A stretch of 20,106 bases of DNA from Nephromyces sp. MM_2019 (GCA_015657535.1 JADHZB010001342.1:43445-63550); one strand, 5' to 3'. Shown: positions 1 to 8,972, numbered from the stretch's first letter. Notes: generated by a model not told the origin, from the sequence alone. Numbers and translations: made by a program.

Positions 1-92
<92 letters not shown>
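1..92. repeat. (AC)46 microsatellite
   Basis: This is an uninterrupted run of the dinucleotide AC from the first base to position 92. The window edge cuts it, so its true length is unknown. Alternating purine-pyrimidine tracts of this kind can adopt left-handed DNA and are length-unstable. Shorter CA-rich sequence continues to about 190. Confidence 0.99.
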
Positions 93-94
<2 letters not shown>

Positions 95-347
95 GGAATT
101 AAAACACACTGGCGGTTAGTAACACATGCGCACATACCCACCCACATACATCCACCCATACACACCCACCCACACACAAATGCACACGCCAACAAGCAAG
201 CTAAGAGCACCATAAAGCTTATAATGAGCTAATCTAATCTCAGCCTCTAAGATAAGCAACTATAGCCTTTAGCGAGTCAAATCAACTCGAATCTTCGGGG
301 TGTACGTACATCAAAAGGATCGCCTTAAACGCAGCGAATCTCCTCAC
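93..347. other. CA-rich flank / putative intron or 3' end of gene A
   Basis: Positions 93-190 are degenerate CA-rich repeat. From 191 to 347 the sequence is more complex. On the minus strand the frame of the last gene A exon stays open past the splice donor at 347 and meets a TGA at 284-282. This stretch is therefore either the start of an intron, which I favour because the donor is ideal and a GTGTACGTACAT palindrome variant at 300-311 matches copies that are otherwise non-coding, or the last 21 codons and stop of gene A. Confidence 0.5.
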
Positions 348-536
348 CTGACGGATAAGGGCAGAGAGCGAGCTCACATAGCTTCTACCACTCTCGGCAG
401 CAGCTCCTACCACTGATTGTACCTTCCCTTGAAGAAGAGACTCGAGTGTAGGCTCTGGGGGAGTAATCGATACAGAGACTTTTTTGCTAGAGCTGCTTAG
501 GCCGGAGATACGTATACGCCAAGACTCATCCCTACC
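348..536 (-). CDS. Gene A exon 11: C-terminal alpha/beta-like segment
   Basis: This is a minus-strand exon of exactly 63 codons, phase 0 at both ends. The acceptor is a pyrimidine tract ending TTTAG, with the AG ending at 537. The donor is CAG|GTGAGG after 348. It reads GRDESWRIRISGL, a Ser/Lys stretch, then VSITPPEPTLESLLQ, an Ala-rich turn and a helix-like end YVSSLSALIRQ. With the previous exon (HIIFLYK) it suggests short beta strands followed by a helix after a long coiled coil. If the donor is not used, the frame runs on to a TGA at 282 and the protein ends HPEDSS. No family recognised with confidence. Confidence 0.75.
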
Positions 537-1003
537 CTAAAGAAGAGGGAGGCAACACACACGCAAATGAACTGAGAAATCACTCTATTCATACACTCCA
601 GTAGTGTGAAGATACAGACGAAGGAATACAGTGTAATAGGAAGTGAGGGAGACGCACACCGGTACACACAATAGGTAGCGGCTTGGGGGGACGCATATGC
701 GATAAGGGAATTAAAAAAACCCACGCATCCTAAACCCCCCCCCCACATCAGGCATCGAACTCACACACACATATCCTAAAACCATCCAAACCTGCAGATA
801 CCCAACACACACGTATCCTAAACATATCCCACCTTCAGTCAACCAACACACACATCAAGACCTATTCTTAGGCCTGAGATTCGCCTTCATATACACATAA
901 CCAAACCTACGCTCAGTATCTCCATATTGAGGCACTTCACACACGCACAAAAACACAGACTCCCAGCCTCTCTTAGCTACTAGTATGCCTGCTTCTCCAC
1001 TAC

Positions 1004-1100
1004 CTTATATAGGAAAATTATATGCTTAGAAGTTTCTTCAATGACGAGAACTGAGGCTAAGGCTTCTGTTAGTCGTATCTTCCTCTTCAAAGTTGTTATG
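1004..1100 (-). CDS. Gene A exon 10
   Basis: The exon has 97 bases: one base completing a split Leu codon from exon 9, then 32 codons ending in phase 0. The acceptor is TACGTACAG, which overlaps a copy of the window's GTAC palindrome at 1101-1112. The donor is AAG|GTAGTG. It reads ITTLKRKIRLTEALASVLV..HIIFLYK, a basic helix running into a strand-like hydrophobic end. Both phases fit exons 9 and 11. The intron to exon 11 is 467 nt and CA-rich on the plus strand. Confidence 0.75.
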
Positions 1101-1580
1101 CTGTACGTACACACATAAACAAAGAAAGGAACCTCAAAAAAGCATGAATTTTAGTAGTGGAAAGCAGAGGAAAGTTATTCAGATAACAGTAGCTTACTAA
1201 GCAGTTGAAGGTAAAAAGAACACACAAAAAAACTTTAGGAGAAAAAGAGGTTAGACACTTGGAGTGCTCAAATCCAAAACAACACACACGTGCAAACACA
1301 CTCTAGGAGAAGAAAAAGCTAGGCATTTGGAATATTCAAAACCCAAGTATCACACACACAGCGAAGGGTTGGAAATGCCTCAAAGAATATGAATGGAAGC
1401 GGGCTTAGACTGAGCAAAAAGAATGCAAGCACAAAAACATTGCGTAAATGCACGGGAGATGAAATCCAAATTAGTTTTTACACAGGAAAAAGAGAGGTGT
1501 GTGTAGAGCATATACTGTGTATGCAAGGTGTGCGCCAATTATATACTGTCTGTATGCATGTGCATAACATAAAATTATTG

Positions 1581-1600
1581 AGTGTACGTGTACGTACACT
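1581..1600. repeat. GTAC palindrome, overlapping copies
   Basis: A perfect GTGTACGTACAC lies at 1588-1599, preceded by an overlapping AGTGTACGTG at 1581-1590. It sits in the intron between gene A exons 9 and 10. Each half-site carries a GTAC core. Confidence 0.85.
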
Positions 1601-1751
1601 GCATACTATACGTCATACACTTCGACCAAATTGCAGGTACAGATGCCACCCGTCTCCCAAACTGCACGCACACACCCCAAACTTCCCGCTTTTCCGCCTT
1701 CCGCAATATCGGTCACACAAAAAAAGCATAAATTGTAGTCTGAAGACTTAC

Positions 1752-1867
1752 AGGCTTTGAACTTTCTCCATAGCTTCTTCGGGAGTCTTATCTCCGATAT
1801 CAACGAATCCAGCTTCAACGCGTAAATCCTCTAAATTCTTCTCTCTACGTTCTACTGCGTTTTTCAC
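1752..1867 (-). CDS. Gene A exon 9: coiled coil
   Basis: There are 38 codons plus two bases. The acceptor follows a CTTCTTCTTCATCTTCATTAG tract and the donor is CT|GTAAGT, a near-ideal 5' splice site. It reads VKNAVERREKNLEDLRVEAG, then FVDIGDKTPEEAMEKVQS. The first half is heptad-like coiled coil; the second half is a more ordered linker. The split codon CT+C gives Leu at the junction with exon 10. Confidence 0.85.
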
Positions 1868-2054
1868 CTAATGAAGATGAAGAAGAAGCCCAAAAGAACT
1901 CCAGAAGTGAACAAATTTATGAAAAAAACAGACGTTCAGGCAGAACACACACAGATAAAGAGGCTATGTAGAGAAGCCCAAGCCATTGTGTACATACACT
2001 CTCTAGAAGAAGCAAAAGAAAAAAGTTTCTAATGATTCAAAAGCTAACTGATAG

Positions 2055-2160
2055 GAGGGGGGGGTGGCATTTGAGGGGTGGCAAATCTTAGTGTGATACT
2101 GGGGGTGCGGGTGTTGTAAGGTGGGAGGATGATGTTTGAAAGGTACAGGGGGGGGGGAAT
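2055..2160. repeat. G-run-punctuated intronic repeat
   Basis: Within the intron between gene A exons 8 and 9, runs of four to nine G on the plus strand are spaced by about 10-30 nt of T/A-richer sequence (for example GAGGGGTGGCAAATC and GATGTTTGAAAGG). The style matches the tracts at 6785-6925 (opposite strand) and 7157-7580. Confidence 0.6.
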
Positions 2161-2267
2161 CTTCGGATATTGTAGTGTGTGCATGGAAGTTGGGTTGTGT
2201 TTGAAGGAGGATGGACAATCTTTTGCTAACGCTGTGTTCATGCATACTCAAAAAAAAAACTTCTCAC

Positions 2268-2318
2268 CTCCTGCAGTTCAGAGCCTTTCCTGGCAACTTC
2301 CGCCTCAACTTCTTTCAA
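2268..2318 (-). CDS. Gene A exon 8: coiled coil, 17 codons
   Basis: This short exon is phase 0 at both ends. The acceptor is TTTTCTCTTTTTTTTAG and the donor is GAG|GTGAGA. It reads LKEVEAEVARKGSELQE, a clear heptad pattern continuing exon 7. It is too short to find by open-frame length and rests on the splice sites, the phases and the coiled-coil character. Confidence 0.8.
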
Positions 2319-2605
2319 CTAAAAAAAAGAGAAAAGCATATCTTTACAGGCGAATATACTTAATCTTGTCGCACACACGGATAATAGCATATCTAAGAGA
2401 CTCTGATATTGCCCACATACTCCTGCATATGCTATCATGCTAGTACACACAGTTAAAACTACACACGCAGACTCGCCTGACGTTACGCACAGAGGCTTGT
2501 AAATAGTAGCTTACGTGGTGGTCCTTTTAGTAGCTATTGCACTATCTCACATACACAGTTTGACACCCAACAGTCTCACACACAAGCAAATATTGTGCCA
2601 CACAC

Positions 2606-2720
2606 CTCTTTTGAAATTTTTGCATTTTCCTCTGAAATTTGCGCTAAATCTTCTTCCAGCTTTTTCTTCTGTTGTATACTTTTTTCAAATCCATTGTAAT
2701 CTTTCTCAGCTTTAAGATAC
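2606..2720 (-). CDS. Gene A exon 7: coiled coil
   Basis: One base completes the split Glu codon from exon 6, followed by 38 codons ending in phase 0. The acceptor is TTTCTTATTTTTTCAG and the donor is GAG|GTGTGT. It reads YLKAEKDYNGFEKSIQQKKK, then LEEDLAQISEENAKISKE, a strongly charged heptad repeat typical of a long parallel coiled coil. Confidence 0.85.
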
Positions 2721-3033
2721 CTGAAAAAATAAGAAATTCATTATCTTCTGCGATAACTGAAGGAGTTTTAGTTGAACAAAAACATCTGCAAATTCTATAA
2801 TCAAAAATAGAAAAGAAAACTTCACAAAAAGTGAGAATCTCAACAAAACGCAAAAAACATTACAAAAACCTCCAAAAAAAAACGCGAAAAACATGAAAAA
2901 GAGCGTAAAACTTTCAGAAAGTAGCCTAAACTTTCATTCACTCTTTAAATGCGTAGAAGCAAGCATCCTCTTTGAAGGTTTCCCGTCTTAAATGTCCAAG
3001 ATATTGCAAAAATGCTAAATAGCTACTTTCATG

Positions 3034-3047
3034 AGTGTACGTACACC
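3034..3047. repeat. GTAC palindrome, perfect copy
   Basis: GTGTACGTACAC at 3035-3046, flanked 5' by GA, in the intron between gene A exons 6 and 7. A one-mismatch copy (GTGTATGTACAC) lies at 3222-3233, in the intron between exons 5 and 6. Confidence 0.85.
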
Positions 3048-3105
3048 TCAGCATCACTACTAAGTCGCGTCTGTGTCTGTACTCTTCAGGCAAAAAAATA
3101 CTCAC

Positions 3106-3172
3106 TCTCTCTCAAGAAGCTCCAGTTCTAAGGAGAGCTGATGAGCGACGCTATTTACCTTCTCCTTGGAAT
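3106..3172 (-). CDS. Gene A exon 6: coiled coil
   Basis: The exon has 67 bases: two completing a codon from exon 5, 21 codons, then two bases. The acceptor is a long pyrimidine tract ending TTTAATCAG and the donor is GA|GTGAGT. It reads SKEKVNSVAHQLSLELELLER. The split codons G+AT (Asp) and GA+G (Glu) join it in frame to exons 5 and 7. Confidence 0.8.
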
Positions 3173-3751
3173 CTGATTAAAGAAGAAATAAAGAGAAAAA
3201 AGCAGTTCAGTAGAGCTGTTAGTGTATGTACACAGCATAACTATTTGCGCATCTTCAAAATGCTAAAAAATACATCAAAAATATTGGAATCCTATACAAG
3301 ATGCAGGATTTCAATGCATCGCTAAGCCTACTGATTTAAGGATACTGAGAAAAGAAGGAAAAAATAGTATTCTGAGGATACATATTACACCTTGCGCACA
3401 CACTACCAGAGCATACTTCGAACTCAACGTTTGGATAAAACCAAATTGATTAGAATTTCAGGCGTGCGTTCAGCTTTTGCGCGTGTCTGTAGAGCATCAT
3501 TTATTTAACTATTAATATACTCAAGAAGAAGAGGAGTAAATTTTCAGCTATGGAGAGTAGTTTGATGGAAAGGTTAGCATCTAGAATGAAAGTGAAGGTT
3601 TCTACTTTTCATGAAGTTCGCTTGGCTGAATCGTTGCATCTTCATTCTCCTTCTTCGACTTGTTTTTCTCTTTCTTCTTCTTGCTCTTTATCTGAATCTT
3701 CAACTCCTCCTCCCTCTTCATCCCATCCAAAAAAGTCTAATCCAAACATAC

Positions 3752-3820
3752 CAGCCAAATCGTATCGTAATTCGCTTTCTAACTCTTGAATTTCCTTCTG
3801 TAAAAGGTCTATATCATCTT
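3752..3820 (-). CDS. Gene A exon 5: coiled coil
   Basis: Two bases, 22 codons and one base. The acceptor is TGTGTGTTTTAG, a TG-rich rather than pyrimidine-rich tract. The donor is GCTG|GTATGT. It reads DDIDLLQKEIQELESELRYD, then LA. The frame stays open for about 35 codons past the donor in an acidic, Gly-rich stretch (to 3642), so a longer alternative form is possible, but the strong donor and the phase match to exon 6 favour splicing at 3752. Confidence 0.75.
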
Positions 3821-4397
3821 CTAAAACACACCCGCACACATACACACAGGGCTGTTGAATAAAGCGGTAAGATAGCATAGCAAATGAGAGCAGTGGCACA
3901 CACACTAGACTTGCAGTAGAAAGATAGATGTTTCAAAAGCATACGCAGGAAAAAGTGCGTGTGTGTGGGTGTATCAGAATTTTCAGCGATTTGCACAAAC
4001 TATACACAAAAAGAGCTACATGAGTAAGCACGCTGTAAAGAAGATAAAAGCGTTTAGACAGGAGAAAAAGGAAGCAGTTAAGGGGTGTACATACACCTCA
4101 TGACAGGGGAAAGACACTCGTATACTGTTCTATAAGGAAAAAAGAGACAAAAAGCTTTCTGAAAAAGATAATAGCGTGTACATACTCATTGATACGAACG
4201 TTGCTTACACCTCTGAAATTCGTGTATGTGTGTGGATTTCACGAGGAAGCCAAGAACTCTGAGATTCGTGGGTGGTTATGCATGAAATCAGAGTTCCACA
4301 GAAAGAGAACTACATAGAATCAGCTGGAATCCAAGGATAAGTTCTGACACACACACATACGCTTCAGTAAATACAGGGAAAAAATTTTAAACGTTAC

Positions 4398-4434
4398 CTC
4401 TATCATTCAGCTTCCTGTTAGCAGCTATATAATC
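4398..4434 (-). CDS. Gene A exon 4: 12-codon microexon
   Basis: This is a 37-base exon, 12 codons plus one base. The acceptor is CGTCTTCTTTAG and the donor is AGAG|GTAACG. It reads DYIAANRKLNDR. It starts in phase 0, as exon 3 requires, and ends in phase 1, as exon 5 requires. Without it exons 3 and 5 would not join in frame, which is good evidence for so small an exon. Confidence 0.7.
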
Positions 4435-4875
4435 CTAAAGAAGACGAGTATACGCATACACAATTTGCTCAACACACACTTAAGTTATTAAAGACTCAAA
4501 CATATGCACTTTTCAATATTTTCTCTATGAAAGGTGAAGATAGCAGAAGCTTTTCCAAGTAAAATTTCAGCGAAAATACACAGAAATACAGCCAAAATAG
4601 TTAAACACACACACACACATAAAGACGTATATCCACTTATAACGCACATTCATACACACTTTCACACGCAAAAAGGAGTATATTAATACCTACACACAAA
4701 TCAATACACGTAGACACACATAAACAGCTAAACGTACCCACATACAAACACACCAACAGCCACACCCCCACCCACACACGCCAATACATACCCACATATT
4801 CCACTAAACTAGCTAATCACCAATTTTTCTTTGGACCTGAAAATCACACACACAGAAGAAGCATACGCTACTGAC

Positions 4876-4972
4876 CTCAAGCTCTTTTTCACGCTCAACT
4901 TGAACCTCTGAACGGAACGCCAAGGAGGTTAGATGATCGAGATTCAGAGCTTCCTTAACAGTAGCTAGTTCG
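4876..4972 (-). CDS. Gene A exon 3: start of the coiled coil
   Basis: One base plus 32 codons, ending in phase 0. The acceptor is GTTTTTTTCAG and the donor is GAG|GTCAGT. It reads ELATVKEALNLDHLTSLAFR, then SEVQVEREKELE. This is the first clearly helical, heptad-like segment after the disordered exon 2. The junction to exon 2 uses TG+C (Cys). Confidence 0.75.
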
Positions 4973-5142
4973 CTGAAAAAAACATACAAACCTAAAATTA
5001 AGGCGGAGAAGTGTGTGTGGATCGATTGAAACTCAAAAAATAGGGATAGCAGTAAATTCGGCTCCAAAGAATATATATTAGCCTCTACTGGAAAATTTTT
5101 TTTTGAGAAAAATGGAGAATTTGCTTTGGAAGGAAAATATTG

Positions 5143-5156
5143 AGTGTACGTACACT
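5143..5156. repeat. GTAC palindrome, 14-bp perfect copy
   Basis: AGTGTACGTACACT is a perfect 14-bp palindrome in the long intron between gene A exons 2 and 3. It shares the preceding GAG context with the copy at 3035. Confidence 0.85.
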
Positions 5157-5379
5157 GCCGGAGTGGCATCTTCAATTCATACATTGAGCAACTTCATAGT
5201 CTAGCAATTCGCACACCAAGGAAATAAAAATAGAGATATGTGATTGCTGTTTTAAGGAATAAAATAATTCAAATGCTCAGCTGATAGAAGATAAGAGAAA
5301 AGTAACACATACAAGATGCCTCATTAAGAGAAGAGAGAAGCTCAAAGTAATTCAGCAGTGTGTGCGTGTGCGTCAATTT

Positions 5380-5515
5380 CATCTCTATGATCTTCATCTT
5401 CAAGTTCTGATTTATCATTTTCTTGTTTTTCTCCTCCTTCTTCTTCTCCCGCTCCTCACATTCCTTCTTCCACTTATCCACCCTCTTTTTCCCCTTCTTT
5501 TCCCTCTTCATAAAA
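5380..5515 (-). other. Purine-rich intronic stretch, open on the minus strand
   Basis: This lies inside the intron between exons 2 and 3. On the minus strand it reads as a Lys/Glu-rich frame (MKREKKGKKRVDKWKKECEE and on), and a second frame is acidic. Neither frame has a convincing acceptor and donor in the phase needed (one base in, two bases out), so I treat it as intronic purine-rich DNA. A cassette exon remains possible. Confidence 0.4.
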
Positions 5516-5630
5516 GCTCATAAAATGTACACATAGGTACTTCTAAGCGCTGATCATCTCATTAGAAAGCAATCAAAGCTACAGCCTTTTCCATATCATC
5601 TAGCAGCGCAAAAAAAACCCTACTACAGAC

Positions 5631-6570
5631 CATAGAGAGCCAGCAATCAGTTTGCCCTTGCTAATGAACTCTTCCTTCAAATCTTCACGATCTTCCTGCG
5701 TCATCAACAAAGAGATTCCTCCTTTTTCCTTCCCTAAGGGAATCTCTGCTGCAGTATCATGTGAAGAAGCAGAGGCCGCTGCTTTCTCGCCGGGGGGAGA
5801 AGCGATGAAAAAACTCCTTTCAGATCTAAAAACTTCTGCTTCTGAATCATTCTTACCCCCCCCATTCATATGTGAAACATCTGCTTCACCCCCCCCATCC
5901 ATTTGTGAGAAATCCCCTCCCTCCAATCGTGAAATATCCCCTCCACCCTCAACATTACCCCTTAAAATACCTCCTCCACCCCCCCAACCACCATGTTGCA
6001 CCCCAACTACCAAGGGTAGATTCTTCGATGAAAAACCTTGGGCTGTAGAATTAGTTTCTGTCATAACCCCACCCCCCTCACGCAGCAATAGCCCACCTTC
6101 CCGACTAATCACATTCGCTGCTCCCCCCTTCACAGCAGCAACGTGACGCAAGGTAGGAAGAGGAGAAGTAGAGTGGAAGCGTATTTCATCAGATGAAATG
6201 GATTTGTGTGCCAATGAACTGCTCATCTTCAAGCTTGAAGTGGGAAGTCGCGTAGTTCCTGTTGCTCCCATGCGATTCTCCTGCCTTAAAGAGGTAGAAT
6301 CAGCTACTTCAGGAGGTATATCCACCGCAATTCGCCCTTTTTCAGCACTTTTTTCTGCGGTATGAATAGATGCTACTAATAATGATAGTGTATGTAAGCT
6401 TGAAGACACTTCTAATTTATCGAACCGTGTGTGCTGGCTTCCACCCCCAATTTCCTCCCTGATTTCCACCCCCCTTTCTCTGGGTGAAGAATAGATAAAA
6501 TCCCCCTTTTTCCGGCCCTTGGCATCATCAATTTGAATTTCAAAAGCTCCCTGCTTCTTCGCACCTTCTC
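5631..6570 (-). CDS. Gene A exon 2: long disordered Gly-rich exon
   Basis: This is the largest exon of gene A: 940 bases, about 313 residues. The acceptor is ATCTTTTTTTGCAG at 6571. It begins EGAKKQGAFEIQIDDAKGRK, passes through a Ser/Glu-rich stretch, then a low-complexity region (minus-strand bases about 5845-6015) where Gly runs alternate with DIS/DFS/DVS-type units, and ends LLMTQEDREDLKEEFISKGK before LIAGSL. The Gly runs are coded by G-homopolymers. The donor chosen, CTATG|GTCTGT, is weak but gives the phase exon 3 needs; the better-looking TCT|GTAGTA a few bases on does not. The opposite-strand proline-rich frame over this exon is a shadow. Confidence 0.8.
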
Positions 6571-6779
6571 CTGCAAAAAAAGATGCAATTAAAGTAGAAA
6601 AATGGCAGTTTCTGTGTGAAAAGTGCGGTTAAAGCAAAGTTTATCGCCCCTTTTTAATGCTTAAGCTGCTTATGTTTGCTGTTATTTCATTGGAGTAGAG
6701 TTTACCGCCGGGATTTGCAGTGGAAATGGAAATTTTCTGGAAAAAGGCCGTGAGATGCCCTTAAAAACTGCTATACATA

Positions 6780-6930
6780 TTCTTAAACCCCCTCCCCTTT
6801 GAAAGCCTCCCTTCAAAACCCCCCTAAAAATCCCCCCTCCAAATACCATAAACCATCCCTTCAAACCCCTCCTTCAAACCCACCCCCTCAACCCCCTCTC
6901 ATGCCCCCCTCTTACGCCTCTCCTCACCCA
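6780..6930. repeat. C-rich (minus-strand G-rich) tract in intron 1 of gene A
   Basis: Runs of four to six C on the plus strand alternate with short units such as TTCAAA and CCTCCAAAT. Read on the minus strand they look like GAGGGGTTTGAAGGG repeats, close to the units at 7157-7580 but on the other strand. The tract reaches almost to the exon 1 donor. Confidence 0.65.
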
Positions 6931-6951
6931 TCAACTCACTCATCCTCCCAC

Positions 6952-7144
6952 CTGCTTGAGAAGAAGATACATGTCCTGCCACCGGTGTGTCCTCCTCCTC
7001 CCACCCCCCCTCATCCTCCTCGTCTTCTTGGCTACTTTCCACACGCAAAGCTGAGGCAGCTGGCAAAAGGCGAGTTCCAACAACTTCCTCAAAGCGGCGT
7101 AGACGTTCAGCGGCAGCCTTAATGCTTGATTTAGGATTCTTCAT
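6952..7144 (-). CDS. Gene A exon 1: N terminus of a coiled-coil protein
   Basis: Gene A runs from here down to position 348 in 11 exons. With the stop at 282 the spliced frame would be 679 codons including the stop (678 aa). Exon 1 starts at the ATG at 7144-7142 and reads MKNPKSSIKAAAERLRRFEE, a basic helix, then an acidic run (QEDEEDEGGWEEED) and a Ser-rich end. The donor is AGCAG|GTGGGA, phase 1, giving GGA (Gly) with exon 2. An AATAG just upstream (7150) could be an acceptor, so an earlier exon cannot be excluded. Layout: short basic-acidic head (1-65), disordered Gly/Ser region (66-377), coiled coil (about 379-590), compact C-terminal segment. This suggests a structural or scaffolding role; no orthologue recognised. 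Confidence 0.7.
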
Positions 7145-7156
7145 AGTTTCTATTGA

Positions 7157-7580
7157 TGCAAGGAGTGGGGGGTTTGGATGTTTTATCAGAGGGGTGTGGG
7201 GGGAAGTTTGGAAGCTTTATAGCAGGGGGGGGTCGAAAGTTTTATCGCTGGGGGTTTGGATGTTGCACTTAGGGGTAGCTTGGGGGGTGAATTTAAATGT
7301 CTTATTGCAGGGGGGTTTTGAAGCTTTATTACGGGGGTGTGGGGGGGGGCTTGGAAGCTTTATAGCAGAGGGGGGTTTGAATGTCTTATTGTGGGGGTAT
7401 AGGGGGTTCTATTTAAAACTTTTATTGAGGGGGGTGTGGATGTTTCATTAAGAGGGGTATCGTAAAATTGGTTTGAGGGGGGATATTTTCAAGCTCTAAT
7501 GGGGGTATTGTCATAGTTATTGAGGTAGGTATTATGATGCTTTCTCATGCGGGTTATTTACATGCTTTGTTGAGGGGGGT
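7157..7580. repeat. G-rich minisatellite, degenerate units
   Basis: About 420 bp of imperfect tandem units of roughly 22-38 bp. Each has a run of four to nine G followed by an AT-richer block such as TTTGGATGTTTTATCA, AAGTTTGGAAGCTTTATAGCA or TTTGAATGTCTTATTG. Several units place four or more G-runs close together, so G-quadruplexes are possible on the plus strand. It lies immediately upstream of the gene A start codon. The long frame across it is a by-product of composition. Confidence 0.8.
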
Positions 7581-7638
7581 ATGTAGATATTTTCTGTCTT
7601 CAATCAATTTCGACGCTTCAAGCATAGAAAAAAAAAGA

Positions 7639-7794
7639 ATGGAGACTTTCCTGCAAAATCTAAAGAAGAAGATCATTTCAAAAAGGAGGGACGAAGGAAG
7701 AAACAGTGAATACCCAGCACTTTTGGAAAAGATGGAAAATAACGTTTTTTCTACAAAAAAAACAGCGATGAAGTATAATTTTGCAGCAAATTAG
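7639..7794 (+). CDS. Weak small open frame, 51 aa
   Basis: From the ATG at 7639 the frame reads METFLQNLKKKIISKRRDEG and ends ..KYNFAAN at a TAG. It is basic and helix-like, but a second frame over the same bases also looks protein-like and no convincing splice partners were found. It may be part of a plus-strand exon between gene A and the region at 8467, or chance. Confidence 0.2.
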   Translation: METFLQNLKKKIISKRRDEGRNSEYPALLEKMENNVFSTKKTAMKYNFAAN

Positions 7795-8466
7795 GAGGAG
7801 ATTGGTATGAAATACAAAGAAATTCTTACCAAATGGGAAGAAGTGATTAATTGAAAAGAAAAAGTGGGAAAATCCTGTGGAAATGGGCTTTTCCGAGGGA
7901 AAAACATCTAACAATGGGGAAAATGTGCTGTTTTCTTCGATAAAAACACAAGGATTTGAAGGGAGAGGAAGTTAATTGATTTTTCCCCTCTGATTGAGGG
8001 AGAAACCATTTTATTGCACGTTTGTTGGCTGTTGGTGTTTTGGAGAAAAAACTGCAATTTATATTTCGTGTGTTGGTCCGAAGGTATGTATCTGGGTTCT
8101 TGTGTGTGTGTGGGCTCTTCGGGGACTACAGTTCATGACTGTGTGTGATGTACCGTTTCATGGGATATCGATGGGCAGGTGGAGACTTTTTGTGCGCGAT
8201 GAGCTCGAGATTTGTGTGTATCAGACTATGCATGTGTCTGCATGTGTGTCTGAGTATGTGCGTGTGATAAATTCCAAGTTTATGGTAGTTGCTGCAAGAT
8301 TTCATCAACAAACAGTAGATTTTTTCTCCAATCCAAAGGATAGCATTTCTTATAAAACTAGAAATTGATGATTTTCCAGAATAAGAGCGCAAGAAGATGT
8401 AGAGTGAAGCTTATAGAGTGGAATTTAGCAGCTTTTACTATCTTTTTTTGAGAGCATCTTCGACTG
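7795..8466. other. No gene supported; mixed sequence with TG-rich part
   Basis: Positions 8090-8270 are TG-rich. A plus-strand block at 8380-8446 follows a good acceptor (GATTTTCCAG at 8379) and reads NKSARRCRVKLIEWNLAAFT, then a stop. Minus-strand frames over 8280-8400 are also open. I could not assign any of these to a gene. Confidence 0.4.
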
Positions 8467-8605
8467 CTAATAACATTGCTGCTTATGCGCTTGTAATTCC
8501 TCTGCAGCTGTTTGTCTTAGTCTGCCATTGTGGCGTAAATAGCCAGGAATGTAGCCGCCAGGTCGATGTCTCGTAGCGTGTGTTGGTTGCCATGCGAGTC
8601 TATCA
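8467..8605 (-). CDS. Candidate terminal exon, minus strand
   Basis: The minus-strand frame ends at a TAG (8467-8469) and reads WQPTHATRHRPGGYIPGYLR, then HNGRLRQTAAEELQAHKQQC and Y. Its composition is protein-like and unlike the CA-repeat reading upstream. A possible acceptor (CACTGATAG) lies near 8606, so the 5' boundary is uncertain. The plus strand is also open over the same bases (a hydrophobic frame from about 8430 to a CAG|GTCGAT donor at 8563), so strand assignment is not secure. Product unknown. Confidence 0.4.
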
Positions 8606-8880
8606 GTGTGCTTATATCTTGGTGGGTGCGCGTGTGTGTGCCTGAGTGCACTATGCGTGTTCCTGGTGCTGTTAGTTGTGTGTCTTGGTGTGCGTGTTGT
8701 GCACCTTGGTGTGTGTGTGTATCTTGATGTGTGTGTTGCTTGCATTGCTAGGTGCACGCCTTGGTGTGTGTTATATATCTCGGTGTGTGTGCTGTCTACC
8801 TCGTGTGTCTCGTGGAGCGTGTGTTGTATATCTTGGTGTGCATTTTTGGTGGATCTTGGCTTGTATATGTGTAGGTGCCT
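8595..8880. repeat. TG-rich tract with CTTGGTGTGTGTG units
   Basis: Degenerate repeats in which short (TG)n runs are separated by CTTGGTG or TATCTTGGTG. The open frames that read as Cys/Val on one strand and Thr/His on the other are by-products of the repeat. Probably intronic to whichever gene crosses this region. Confidence 0.75.
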
Positions 8881-8886
8881 TGGCAG

Positions 8887-8972
8887 ATTCCTAGTTTATT
8901 CATCGGAAATACCAATACTTTCAGTTCTTCACTGCAATGGGCTGCCTCATCAGGCTTCTTCCTTCATAAAGT
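8887..8972 (+). CDS. Candidate plus-strand exon
   Basis: After an acceptor GCCTTGGCAG at 8886 the plus strand reads IPSLFIGNTNTFSSSLQWAA, then SSGFFLHK. Two overlapping donors exist: GT|GTAAGT at 8973, the best consensus but out of phase with the next candidate, and AAA|GTGTAA at 8971, which is in phase. The minus strand is also open (..PDEAAHCSEELKVLVFPMNK..), so this block is only a candidate. No family recognised. Confidence 0.35.

Noticed and set aside
3550..3862. Plus-strand frames starting MESSLMERLASRMKVK and MKFAWLNRC
   Set aside because: They lie in the intron between gene A exons 5 and 6. The first has a fair acceptor (TTTTCAG) but no partner exon, and most of the rest is antisense of an acidic minus-strand stretch.
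5652..6146. 164-residue plus-strand Ser/Pro-rich frame
   Set aside because: It is antisense to gene A exon 2, which has phase-matched splice sites on the minus strand.
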